Numbered from the stretch's first letter, positions 1-6,402 are shown. The stretch is 15,766 nucleotides of DNA from Desulfurococcales archaeon (GCA_027037025.1 JALWBS010000010.1:1-15766), one strand, 5' to 3'. Numbers and translations are program-made. The notes: generated by a model from the sequence alone, not told the origin.

Positions 1-2
1 GC

Positions 3-139
3 GGGGATCCCCCCGTCAGCCCCATTCATTGGGGGATCTCCCCCCTCGGAGCCCCCGGGAGGGGGCTCCGGGTATACATACCCCCCGGGGGTATATATAC
101 TTTCTTCGGGGTCGCCAAGACCCCGGGGAGGGGTCTTGG
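3..139. repeat. Array of G/C-rich inverted repeats (hairpin cluster)
   Basis: Five consecutive inverted repeats occupy this stretch. (A) GATCCCCC at 6-13 pairs with GGGGGATC at 31-38. (A') 31-35 can instead pair with 40-44. (B) CGGAGCCCCC at 47-56 pairs perfectly with 61-70 around GGGA, a GNRA-type tetraloop. (C) 72-85 pairs with 87-100 with a single mismatch and is almost a perfect palindrome. (D) CCAAGACCCC at 115-124 pairs perfectly with 130-139. In D an alternative stem, 108-113 with 119-124, competes for the same bases. All this is read directly from the sequence. It could be a set of terminators, an origin or telomere-like end, or a recombination site. The function is inference. Confidence 0.8.
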
Positions 140-190
140 ATTCGCGTCGATGCGCGTGTGATGTTCTGGTGGCTCTACGTGGTGTCAATG

Positions 191-200
191 TTTTTATATT
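191..200 (+). promoter_or_regulatory. TATA-like box upstream of the 218 start
   Basis: TTTTTATATT is centred about 22-23 bases before the ATG at 218. That is close to the usual 25-27-base spacing between an archaeal TATA box and the transcription start, so it suggests a leaderless or near-leaderless mRNA beginning at 218. No Shine-Dalgarno-like sequence precedes that ATG, which fits. Confidence 0.45.
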
Positions 201-217
201 GGTTTTGTGGGTTGTGG

Positions 218-634
218 ATGGGTGACTACTTGTCTAGTGTATATGGCTTGGCTATCGATGTGCTGAGAAGGGTTGGTTTTCCCGAGGAGTTTCTCGATGC
301 TATTGCTAGGTATGTGGAGGCTGTGTGCGCTGTTGTTGGTCGTGAAAGGGTTGAGGAGGTCGCTACGTCTATATGCGGTTCGGAGGTTTCGGATGGTCAT
401 AGGTCTCTGCTACTCGTGTGTGGCGCTCTTGCGCTTCCCGGGTTCTGTAGGCGTGGTGGTTACGAGGTTCTGGGAGAGGATGTCTGTAGAATGGTTACGG
501 ATCTAGCGATTGCGATGGCTATGTCCCTACCAAAGGGGGTTAGGAAGGGGTTGAAGGCTAGGAAGTACTTGAAGAAGGTTCTGGATCGATGCGATGAGAT
601 CTGTGGGAGGAGGAGAAAGAAGTGGTTGTTTTAA
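218..634 (+). CDS. Small Cys-rich helical protein, unknown function
   Basis: The product is 138 residues and I do not recognise the family. The reading frame is open from a TTG at 29, but that part runs through the hairpin array and reads as repeats of Pro/Gly/Arg, so it is unlikely to be coding. ATGs at 161 and 188 are alternatives. I chose 218 because a TATA-like box lies just upstream. The protein looks alpha-helical and has seven Cys, mostly single and regularly scattered, with the last two near the basic C-terminus (DRCDEICGRRRKK). This could mean intracellular disulfides, as is common in hyperthermophiles, or metal binding. Codons are rich in GTT, GGT, GCT and TTG, unlike the rest of the window, which hints at a separate origin. 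It converges on the next gene with only 7 bp between the stops. Confidence 0.6.
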   Translation: MGDYLSSVYGLAIDVLRRVGFPEEFLDAIARYVEAVCAVVGRERVEEVATSICGSEVSDGHRSLLLVCGALALPGFCRRGGYEVLGEDVCRMVTDLAIAMAMSLPKGVRKGLKARKYLKKVLDRCDEICGRRRKKWLF

Positions 635-641
635 ATCGGGT

Positions 642-1106
642 TCAAGCCGCTCTTACGCAGAAGCTCGTCGATATCTTCTCGATGGTTGCTCGGTGCATGG
701 ATGCGTAGCTCTTGATCGCGTTCTCTAGCCCAGCCACGAACTTGTCGAAGGTTTTGGGCACGCTTGATCTGTAGGTCTTGTACGCTTTGCTGAGGACGTG
801 CTTGAGGAAGTCCTCGGGGTTATCGATGCCCTCTATAACCACCTCCATTCTACCGAACTCGCTGTAGCTAACCTCTCTAGGCACGTAGTTCAGGAAGAGG
901 AAGTTCGCGACGAGCTTACCGTTCTCCATCTTGGCGTAGGCGATGCATATCCACGGGCTCCAGTACCTATCCACGACGAACAGCTTCTTAACGAGCTTCG
1001 ACCCTATGCTCTTGGTTCTCCAAGTCCTCAGCTCGCCGAACTCGTCGTAGACAACCACCGCGGCGTCCCTAGGGACGAAGAGCACGACCTCTGGGTACGA
1101 CCCCAT
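642..1106 (-). CDS. Hypothetical protein, 154 aa
   Basis: I do not recognise a family. The first half looks beta-rich, with strand-like segments such as VVLFVPRDAAVVVYDEFG and the WICIAYAKMENGKLVANFLFL stretch. The second half, from about residue 80, is helical and basic. There is no signal peptide or membrane segment. The ATG at 1106 is preceded by GGGGT five bases upstream, a plausible ribosome site. A TATAAAA sequence on the minus strand (1147-1153) sits about 44 bases upstream of the ATG, which would leave a leader of about 18 nt. The gene diverges from the membrane-protein gene at 1163 and converges on the 218-634 gene. The solid start signals make it a likely real gene of unknown role. 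Confidence 0.65.
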   Translation of the reverse strand: MGSYPEVVLFVPRDAAVVVYDEFGELRTWRTKSIGSKLVKKLFVVDRYWSPWICIAYAKMENGKLVANFLFLNYVPREVSYSEFGRMEVVIEGIDNPEDFLKHVLSKAYKTYRSSVPKTFDKFVAGLENAIKSYASMHRATIEKISTSFCVRAA

Positions 1107-1146
1107 TCTCTACCCCATCAACTTTTTGGAGGGAGGAATTCAAGGT

Positions 1147-1153
1147 TTTATAC
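1147..1153 (-). promoter_or_regulatory. TATA box between divergent genes
   Basis: The minus strand reads TATAAAA, positioned for a start of transcription about 18 nt before the ATG at 1106. Read on the plus strand it is TTTTATA, but it lies too close to the ATG at 1163 to serve that start. It would fit only a shorter plus-strand product starting at 1184. Confidence 0.45.
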
Positions 1154-1162
1154 GGTGCGAGC

Positions 1163-1936
1163 ATGTGGATGCTGATAGTAGCCATGATAACGATCTACGG
1201 ACTAACCTTCGCCTTCCCAACCGGTTCGATAACCATCGACTACCCGATAGCGGCTCAGAGCTTCCTCTACGACGGAACCAAGGTTCTGTTCATAGACGTG
1301 TACTACCCGCTCAACCTAAGCGTCCTAGGATTCTCCGTAGCCAACGGATCCGCGACGCTGACATACCTATCGAGCACATCGATCGCGCTCAGCGTAAACG
1401 GTACGAACCCCGTGGTTCAGATAATAGGTTTTCCACCGCCTCAGCAAGTCTTGGCAAACGGATCACCTACGCAGTTCAGCTACGACCCGCTCACCCAAAC
1501 ACTAACGATATACGCACCTAGCGGAGCAAGCAACCTGAGCATAGTCTACAGCACCGGCACCACCAGCAGCGGCGGATCGACGTACGTCACTGTAACCCTC
1601 ACCCTGAGCACCGTGACCAAGAGGTACTTCGACCGACTATCGCAAGCCGCTATAGACACCGTCATAGTGATCGGGCTCGTACTCATACCCGTGGTATCAG
1701 CGAGCAGATGGGGACTAGGCAAGAGAACGCTCTTAGTAGCGACAATAACCTTCATCGCCGCAACCGCTTGCCTAGCGATAAGAGCCGTGATACCCAACTA
1801 CGTGATTATCACCAACGGCGTTCAGAAAATCGTGTATACAAAGAACCCCGTGGGCTACGTCTACATAGCTCCCCTAGCAATATCCCTCGCAATAGCCACA
1901 CTCAGCGTACTAAGAATAATGTTTAGACACATATAG
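1163..1936 (+). CDS. Secreted/membrane protein: signal peptide, beta-rich ectodomain, three TM helices
   Basis: This 257-residue protein is probably exposed at the cell or virion surface. Residues 1-18 form a hydrophobic signal or anchor (MWMLIVAMITIYGLTFAF). Residues about 19-150 are Ser/Thr/Gly/Asn-rich with alternating hydrophobics typical of beta sandwiches, and carry several N-glycosylation sequons (NLS, NGS, NGT). Three hydrophobic helices follow at about 163-180, 189-210 and 230-254, and the protein ends in a short basic tail. The start at 1163 has GGTG five bases upstream; an ATG at 1184 is an alternative. I recognise no family. A surface or envelope component is the natural guess for a viral element, but nothing specific shows it. 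It is the only gene here with a clear exported beta domain. Confidence 0.75.
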   Translation: MWMLIVAMITIYGLTFAFPTGSITIDYPIAAQSFLYDGTKVLFIDVYYPLNLSVLGFSVANGSATLTYLSSTSIALSVNGTNPVVQIIGFPPPQQVLANGSPTQFSYDPLTQTLTIYAPSGASNLSIVYSTGTTSSGGSTYVTVTLTLSTVTKRYFDRLSQAAIDTVIVIGLVLIPVVSASRWGLGKRTLLVATITFIAATACLAIRAVIPNYVIITNGVQKIVYTKNPVGYVYIAPLAISLAIATLSVLRIMFRHI

Positions 1937-1950
1937 CCGCGGTCGAGATC

Positions 1951-2013
1951 GTGACAAAGATCAAGGTGTTGGATCTCTACTGCGGCTTAGCAGGCTTAGC
2001 CGCGAGGCGATGA
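1951..2013 (+). pseudogene. Remnant of DNA cytosine-5 methyltransferase N-terminus
   Basis: From the GTG at 1951 to the TGA at 2011 the frame reads VTKIKVLDLYCGLAGLAARR. This closely resembles the N-terminal motif I of C5-cytosine methyltransferases (family pattern K-V-L-D-L-F-C-G-x-G-G, the S-adenosylmethionine site). It stops after 20 codons, and I find no continuation (no PCQ motif IV) in any of the three frames before 2121. A 9-bp in-frame tandem duplication, GGCTTAGCA/GGCTTAGCC (1984-2001), lies exactly in the motif and encodes GLA-GLA. The likely reading is a deleted gene that left its start. The stretch is short, so chance resemblance is possible. Confidence 0.45.
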
Positions 2014-2050
2014 GCTAGCTAGGCGCGACTGACCGTTCACCCCTTACTTC

Positions 2051-2070
2051 CCGCGGGCGGTATCCCGCGA
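2051..2070. repeat. Short G/C inverted repeat
   Basis: Within 2051-2070, CGCGGG and CCCGCG form a 6-bp stem around CGGTAT. It lies in the 1937-2121 gap, downstream of the plus-strand membrane-protein gene and the methyltransferase remnant, and could act as a structured 3' end. Apart from this and the remnant I see nothing defined in the gap. Confidence 0.35.
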
Positions 2071-2104
2071 TATTCATTGTGCATGTGCTAGTTAATAAGC
2101 GTTG

Positions 2105-2121
2105 TTCTCGTCATGCGAGAA
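2105..2121 (-). terminator. Hairpin directly after the 2122 stop codon
   Basis: TTCTCG (2105-2110) pairs with CGAGAA (2116-2121) around a 5-nt loop, immediately downstream of the stop of the minus-strand gene ending at 2122. A T-run is lacking, so a termination role is tentative. Confidence 0.35.
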
Positions 2122-2328
2122 TCAGCTTCTTACCTTTGGATTCTCAACGATTCTTCTAGGCACAAAAACTATTATTGCTACCATCTCTCCCCTCAGTATC
2201 TTCTCCGCCACGTCTCTAGGTACGTAGGTTGTTACGTAGTAATCGCCGTCGTCTAGCCTGGGCTTGGATAGAATTATGTATCCCCAAAAATCTTCTCCTC
2301 CTATCCTAACCCTTACCCTTCTCCTCAT
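2122..2328 (-). CDS. Small basic protein, 68 aa, unknown
   Basis: The protein begins with a strongly basic stretch (MRRRVRVRI) and then shows alternating strands: GGEDFWGYIILSK, DYYVTTYVPRDV and MVAIIVFVPRR. It looks like a small beta-barrel or SH3/AbrB-like fold of the kind often found in archaeal DNA-binding proteins, but no diagnostic motif is visible. The segment V-x-I-G-G-x-x-F-W-G-Y resembles VDVGGIRRFWGYVV in the ASCH-like protein at 9275-9604. The ATG shares ATGA with the stop of the upstream Glu/Lys micro-ORF, so the two are probably translationally coupled. A hairpin follows the stop. A nucleic-acid-binding role is inference from charge and size. Confidence 0.65.
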   Translation of the reverse strand: MRRRVRVRIGGEDFWGYIILSKPRLDDGDYYVTTYVPRDVAEKILRGEMVAIIVFVPRRIVENPKVRS

Positions 2329-2423
2329 TGCTCTTCTTCCTCCTCTTTCTCCTTCTCTTCCTCTTCCTTGCGCTTCTCCTCCTCTTTATCAACGAGTTTC
2401 AAACTCATTTGCCCACCCAACAT
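2325..2423 (-). CDS. Micro-ORF, 32 aa Glu/Lys-rich peptide
   Basis: The peptide starts MLGGQMSLKLVDKEEEKRK and continues as almost uninterrupted Glu/Lys to a final Gln, predicting a single highly charged helix. The ATG at 2423, or the in-frame ATG at 2408 that follows GGGTGGGCAA, sits downstream of a TATATA box at 2440-2448. The stop TGA overlaps the next gene's ATG as ATGA. Promoter, ribosome site and overlap together argue that it is translated, perhaps mainly to couple translation to the downstream gene. On the plus strand the coding region is an unbroken 39-base pyrimidine tract (2331-2369). The family is unknown. Confidence 0.5.
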   Translation of the reverse strand: MLGGQMSLKLVDKEEEKRKEEEEKEKEEEEEQ

Positions 2424-2439
2424 ACTCTATCTAGTTGAG

Positions 2440-2448
2440 ATATATAAG
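2440..2448 (-). promoter_or_regulatory. TATA box for the 2423-2122 unit
   Basis: The minus strand reads CTTATATAT, centred about 20 bases before ATG 2423 and about 36 before ATG 2408. It starts some 10 bases after the stop codon of the upstream operon (2457), so the small unit seems to have its own promoter. A near-identical box lies at 9853-9862. Confidence 0.5.
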
Positions 2449-2456
2449 CAGAGTTC

Positions 2457-3284
2457 TCATCGCTTGACGGTGACCAGCCTTATGTCTTGCGGAGACGCGT
2501 TCTTTACCAAGAGCTTCGCCTCCGCAATATCGGGTGCGCGAACCACTCCCTCGTAGGTGATCTCAATCGCTTTGCTGAGCGGTGACACGACTATGCTCGA
2601 TAGGTTCAGAGCGTAGCCGCTGACCTCAATGGTTCTGGGAACGATCTTCTCAAGCTCGTTGGCGTGCCTAGATAGCTTCTCCATTATTTCGTGCTCTACC
2701 TCTTCGAGCCTCTTCCTAAGCCTCTCTATCCTAGATACGAACTCCGAGAACTTTTCCCATACCCTCTTCTCTAGGAGATCCTTAACCGTTTCCAGCAAGG
2801 ACTTGAGCTCGGTTATCTTCCTCTCTATCTTGTGAAGGCTATTCTCTAGGATCGCCCTCTTTATCGATGCTAGGAACCCCGTTCCCATGTGCTCCAACCT
2901 CTTCCTTATGGAGCTCGCCTCGGCTTCCAGCCTAGCGATCTGAGCCGAGGTTCTCTCGGCTATCGACCTAAGCTTGTTCTCGATTATGCTCGGAAGAGCT
3001 TCGTCTATGTGGAGACTCGTCTTTCTTAGCGATCCGATCACTACGTAGCCAAGATCGCTGGTTATGTCAGCCCTAGAAAACTTTCCGATGATTAGCCTCA
3101 GAGCCGTGTACACGGATCTATCACTGAGAAGCGATAGCAGTAGAGACTTTGCGCTCTCGTATATCCTCCTAGCCTCGTCGCTCAGCCGCTTCGTATCCGC
3201 GAAATCGGTTGGTTTGTATACGTACCTCAGCGAAACCTTGAACTCGTAGTCCGATAGAGGCGAGACGCGGACGAGCTTCTCCAA
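2457..3284 (-). CDS. Coiled-coil protein, last gene of the four-gene operon
   Basis: The product is about 275 residues. The central region (roughly residues 95-220) is a long heptad-like coiled coil rich in Leu, Arg, Glu and Lys. It is flanked by beta-containing ends: the N-terminus has YEFKVSLRYVYKPTDF and the C-terminus IEITYEGVVRAPDI followed by IRLVTVKR. The C-terminal strand-helix-strand resembles the tails of the neighbouring proteins in this operon. Two starts are possible. GTG at 3293 abuts the upstream stop TAG directly. TTG at 3284 has AGGTG exactly six bases upstream, the spacing seen at other genes here, so I prefer TTG. I see no signal peptide or membrane helix. The family is unrecognised; a structural or scaffold-like role is only a guess from the coiled coil. 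Confidence 0.8.
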   Translation of the reverse strand: MEKLVRVSPLSDYEFKVSLRYVYKPTDFADTKRLSDEARRIYESAKSLLLSLLSDRSVYTALRLIIGKFSRADITSDLGYVVIGSLRKTSLHIDEALPSIIENKLRSIAERTSAQIARLEAEASSIRKRLEHMGTGFLASIKRAILENSLHKIERKITELKSLLETVKDLLEKRVWEKFSEFVSRIERLRKRLEEVEHEIMEKLSRHANELEKIVPRTIEVSGYALNLSSIVVSPLSKAIEITYEGVVRAPDIAEAKLLVKNASPQDIRLVTVKR

Positions 3285-3290
3285 GGCTCC

Positions 3291-3295
3291 CACCT
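3291..3295 (-). promoter_or_regulatory. Ribosome binding site overlapping a stop codon
   Basis: AGGTG lies six bases before TTG 3284 and overlaps the TAG stop of the upstream gene (TAGGTG). It supports TTG 3284 over GTG 3293 and suggests translational coupling. Confidence 0.45.
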
Positions 3296-4436
3296 ACACA
3301 ACGATGCACAGCTTGTTGTCCGAAACCGTGAGCTCGCCGATCTCCATTTCCGGAACGGAGTACGGAAACTCTAGGCATAGCAGGTATATCGGCACCGACC
3401 CCGGTATCAACACCTTGACATCTACGCCGGTAGGTCTAAGCGACTTGACATCCATGACCCCCTTAGCCATTGAGAGCTCGTAGATCGCGCGCGAATATAC
3501 ATCGCTTAGAAACGCGTTTATCATCTCTCTAACCACCGACAACAGCTTTTCCGTAGTCTTGAGCTTCTTCATAAACACCTTCCGCAGAAGGCTGTTGGTC
3601 ACATCAACGATTTCGCGCGGTTTCTTAGTTCGTAGACTGAGCACCCCAGCCATCGATGCGAGCGCTCCTATAGCTATTCTATAAAGCTCTACGTCTCCCG
3701 GCAACACACCGCTCACCTTTATACCGACGCTGTTGAGGAGATCCGCTAGGACGGCGACCATGGGTAGCGCTATCGAGACACCCATCTCTGGATTGAAGCC
3801 GTAGCCGCTCAGCTTGGGATAGACGATGACCTCGTTTATGAATATCCTAGATGGAAACACCGGACCCAGCCTAGCAATTCGTAGAACGATTGCTGGGTCG
3901 TACGCAGCCACGCTGAGCACCGTAGCCATCCCCCTCCACGGATCCTTGCGTAGCTCGTCTAGGCTATCCTCTAAGCTCTGGATCGATTCTAGAAGGTTTC
4001 TAGTCACGACAAAGCCATTGACCGGCTCAAGAGCTTCGGCGCCCAACCTCCTCAGCAGGGGAGCCATCTCCTTATCGCCCATGCCAATACCCATCTCACC
4101 GTCTATCACAGCAACCTTTCCATCTTTCCATATACACACCTCGACACCGGCATCGATGATCTTAGCCACATACCTCTCGTCCACTCCCTTGACTAGCCGC
4201 AGAACGGTTCCGTAGTTCTCGCCGAAGTAGTACTCCACGGCAACACCGTTGTCCAGATCGACGTATGCACCGAACAGCTCAAGCTTCCTCAGATCGCTCG
4301 GCGCGAGCTTTACGGGTTCTAGGTAGATCTCCTTAGTACTAGTGTTATACCTAATCCTAGCGCTATCGCTTCCAATCTCCCGAAGCTCTTCCATCACCTT
4401 CGAAACCGGTGACTCGAAGCGTAGCCCAGCGCTCAT
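3294..4436 (-). CDS. Protease-fold paralogue without catalytic motif, 380 aa
   Basis: No named family is evident, but this protein aligns with the HExxH protease encoded at 7185-8294. It has VNGFVVTRNLLE (from residue 139) against VNGLLVSRKLLE in the protease. About 40 residues later comes D180-P181, then P195, the same P-x13-P spacing as in the protease and in the 4433-5524 protein. Where the protease has HEIYH, this protein has a hydrophobic helix with VAVLA and no His or Glu ligands, so it should be inactive as a metalloprotease. The C-terminus carries a strand-helix-strand (YLLCLEFPYSVPEMEI, then KLCIVV). It overlaps the upstream gene by 4 bp (ATGA) and has GGGTG seven bases before its ATG. 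Homology comes from by-eye alignment; a structural or regulatory pseudoenzyme role is inference. Confidence 0.8.
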   Translation of the reverse strand: MSAGLRFESPVSKVMEELREIGSDSARIRYNTSTKEIYLEPVKLAPSDLRKLELFGAYVDLDNGVAVEYYFGENYGTVLRLVKGVDERYVAKIIDAGVEVCIWKDGKVAVIDGEMGIGMGDKEMAPLLRRLGAEALEPVNGFVVTRNLLESIQSLEDSLDELRKDPWRGMATVLSVAAYDPAIVLRIARLGPVFPSRIFINEVIVYPKLSGYGFNPEMGVSIALPMVAVLADLLNSVGIKVSGVLPGDVELYRIAIGALASMAGVLSLRTKKPREIVDVTNSLLRKVFMKKLKTTEKLLSVVREMINAFLSDVYSRAIYELSMAKGVMDVKSLRPTGVDVKVLIPGSVPIYLLCLEFPYSVPEMEIGELTVSDNKLCIVV

Positions 4437-5524
4437 GGCTCGACACCCAGAACAAGCTTCTTAGAACTCGGATCGTAGCGTGTGCTCGCACCCATCGACT
4501 CTAGGGTGCTCAGCGCTATCTCGGGTGGGTTCCTAGACAACTTCATAACTATCTCTACCCCACCACCCCTCTTCCTAACGCTCTCGACCTCTGCGATCGG
4601 TAGCGAGCCGAGGGCGTAGCCAACCACCTTCGCGAGCTTCGTAGACACGGAAGAGGCTGAGTGCTCCAAGCTCAGCAGGATAGGTGTTCTATCAACGATA
4701 TTAACGATTGCATCTATCCTTTGCTTGGAGAACGCGTTGTTGTCGCTGAACTCCTTGCCTATCTCCTTAGCTATCCCATGCACGATCTCGGCGACGTAGC
4801 TCCCATACACCTTCACCCCGTCGTAGAACGACCTCCCTATTCTGGAAAGTACATCGGCTGAGAACACCATTGGGTTCAGAACCACGGCGCCGCTCACCAT
4901 CATCTTCGGTATCATGGGATCCAGCAACACGAATGGAACGGGTACGTAGCCGATCTTCTTAGCGGCTCTATAAGCGAATAGAGGGTCGATAAGTACGTAG
5001 CTCCCTATCATATCCTCTATCTTGTACCCGCTCCTGCTCAGCATAACCGCTAGGAACGCGACGAGCATGTCCTTAACCTCGTCGGGGCTCCTATTACTCG
5101 TACCAACGATGGAGATGCATAGGTTCGGCTCCTCGCTTATTTTGAGCGGTACGGGAGTTGCGTTGAACATCGAGCGGATGATTTCCGGATCGCCTATAAC
5201 GATCATGCCCACCACGATCGCTACCCTACCATTGCGCACCACAACCGTTGGCATGTGCCTAGACATCGCGTCTTCGAGCACCTTCCTAAGCTTGTGGAGG
5301 CTAGCCTTAGCGATTATCTCCACCGTCGTCATAGCGCCGGGTCTGAGCATCCTTACCTCGGATCGGTCGAAGTCTATCGTTAGCCCAATCGTGGGCATCG
5401 CGCTCGCTATCTTAACTTCGGCGGCTACGTCCGGGTTCGAACACTTTAGAACTCCGCCAACCTCTTCACATGTACCGAACTTCGTTCGTATAACCAGCGA
5501 GCGAAAACCCTTGAGTGAGCTCAT
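4433..5524 (-). CDS. Pseudo-metalloprotease paralogue (AEIVH in place of HExxH), 363 aa
   Basis: It is a relative of the protease at 7185-8294. The N-terminal CEEVGGVLKC (residues 19-28) matches CHAVGNDLVC there with identical spacing. D180-P181 and P195 repeat the P-x13-P pattern. AEIVHGIAKEIGKEF (245-259) aligns with HEIYHVISSALGKEY, with 7 of 15 identical, including E, I, H, G, K and E. The first zinc-ligand His is Ala, and the third-ligand helix EAEAEHFAD has no counterpart; IDAIVNIVD-like sequence follows instead. Catalysis by the usual zinc mechanism is therefore unlikely. The C-terminus ends in a VEIVMKLSRNPPEIA ... KLVLGVEP strand-helix-strand. The start ATG overlaps the upstream stop (ATGA), with AGGAG directly before. 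The role is unknown; a virion or complex component is one possibility. Confidence 0.8.
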   Translation of the reverse strand: MSSLKGFRSLVIRTKFGTCEEVGGVLKCSNPDVAAEVKIASAMPTIGLTIDFDRSEVRMLRPGAMTTVEIIAKASLHKLRKVLEDAMSRHMPTVVVRNGRVAIVVGMIVIGDPEIIRSMFNATPVPLKISEEPNLCISIVGTSNRSPDEVKDMLVAFLAVMLSRSGYKIEDMIGSYVLIDPLFAYRAAKKIGYVPVPFVLLDPMIPKMMVSGAVVLNPMVFSADVLSRIGRSFYDGVKVYGSYVAEIVHGIAKEIGKEFSDNNAFSKQRIDAIVNIVDRTPILLSLEHSASSVSTKLAKVVGYALGSLPIAEVESVRKRGGGVEIVMKLSRNPPEIALSTLESMGASTRYDPSSKKLVLGVEP

Positions 5525-6300
5525 CTCCTCAGAACCTCTATCAGCTTAGGTATGTCGATCACAGCCTTACTACCCATCTCAATCATGTCAAGAACCTTCT
5601 CCAGCTTGGTGGCTAGCTCCGATAGCTCGCCGCCCATAGACTTAACCTCGTTAGCTATCTCTCGATAGATCGTGGTGTCCTTAGACGGTGGAATAACCAA
5701 GGTGAAGGCTATGGGTAGGAGTGCCCTAGCAACCTTCTCAAGTATCTTCAGATGGACGGGTCTCAGCTTCTCCAAGTACTTCTCCGCCAACGCCGGATTC
5801 TTCTCTTTCAGCTCATCCAGTATATCGACAACTATTGACTGAGCCAAGACGTTTAGGTACTTCCTAAACGTCTTCTCCTTATCACCGATATCTCTATCTC
5901 TCCTAATAGCCTCCAGCACGTATGGAGAGAGCGTTAGGAACATCCTAGGAGCAGCCAGCGCCGTGAGTAGCAGATCCGCTCCGTACTTCATAAAGTACTT
6001 CTCTCCCTCACCGCTCTCAACGCTGTTCATAAACTTGTACACTTGGTTGAAGAACGTTCCGAAGCGCGGTACCCTAGCCAAGAGAGCGATTATAGCCTTA
6101 GCGGTTTCGTACGGAACGCCGCTTTGAAGAACTTCGAACAGCCTGTCGAAAGCATGGAGAATCTCATCGATTTTACCGCTGGCTATCGCGGATCTGAACT
6201 GGCTAGCATAGGTAGATACGAGCTTCATAGCCATGCTAGGGTTCTTCTTCGCGTACTCAATGAAGCTATCGATGTCGATCGTCTTGACGTAGAACTTCAT
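5521..6300 (-). CDS. All-helical protein, first gene of the operon
   Basis: This is a 259-residue protein with a predicted all-alpha composition: repeated amphipathic helices and very few strand-like segments after the first ten residues (MKFYVKTIDI). It resembles a helical-repeat or bundle protein. The segment around residues 110-125 (LLLTALAAPRMFLTLSPYV) is hydrophobic but broken by Pro, so I would not call it a membrane helix. The ATG at 6300 has GGGTG five bases upstream, and an A/T-rich element (AAAATAAAA on the minus strand, near 6341-6349) lies about 45 bases upstream as a possible TATA box. It leads the operon 6300-2457, in which each gene overlaps or abuts the next, so its product probably works with the two protease-like paralogues and the coiled-coil protein. 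Family unknown. Confidence 0.8.
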   Translation of the reverse strand: MKFYVKTIDIDSFIEYAKKNPSMAMKLVSTYASQFRSAIASGKIDEILHAFDRLFEVLQSGVPYETAKAIIALLARVPRFGTFFNQVYKFMNSVESGEGEKYFMKYGADLLLTALAAPRMFLTLSPYVLEAIRRDRDIGDKEKTFRKYLNVLAQSIVVDILDELKEKNPALAEKYLEKLRPVHLKILEKVARALLPIAFTLVIPPSKDTTIYREIANEVKSMGGELSELATKLEKVLDMIEMGSKAVIDIPKLIEVLRR

Positions 6301-6365
6301 TTTAGCACCCAGAACAAGACGAGGTAAGCAAATAACTGGTTTTATTTTGCTCAGCTCTCCTCACA

Positions 6366-6373
6366 AATATATC
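6366..6373 (+). promoter_or_regulatory. TATA-like element for the 6403 gene
   Basis: AAATATAT lies about 33 bases before the GTG at 6403, giving a predicted short leader containing GGGGG. The 6301-6402 interval is the divergent promoter region shared with the minus-strand operon starting at 6300. Confidence 0.4.
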
Positions 6374-6402
6374 TCCGAAGCAAACGGTTCCTCGGGGGAT
6401 GC

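Noticed and set aside
29..217. Reading frame from TTG 29 through the hairpin array as an N-terminal extension of the first gene
   Set aside because: The translated part is an artefact-like Pro/Gly/Arg string from G/C inverted repeats, and a TATA-like box at 191-200 lies downstream of it.
1990..2035. C/D box small RNA (GCGATGA as box C, CTGA as box D)
   Set aside because: Only one C-like and one D-like box are seen, with a mismatch, no internal D'/C' pair and no terminal stem; the resemblance is within chance.
1980..2085. Possible tRNA in the gap with GTTCA and G/C stems
   Set aside because: No cloverleaf could be drawn: there is no acceptor stem pairing and no proper T-loop GGTTCRA context.
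5022..5549. Long plus-strand open frame opposite the 4433-5524 gene
   Set aside because: The opposite strand has clear homology to the protease family, ribosome sites and overlaps with neighbours; the plus frame is Ser/Thr/Leu-rich with no start signal.
2457..6300. Operon 6300-2457 as a CRISPR-Cas or defence effector set
   Set aside because: No nuclease, RRM-Cas, helicase or Toprim motifs were found, and no CRISPR repeats exist in the window.
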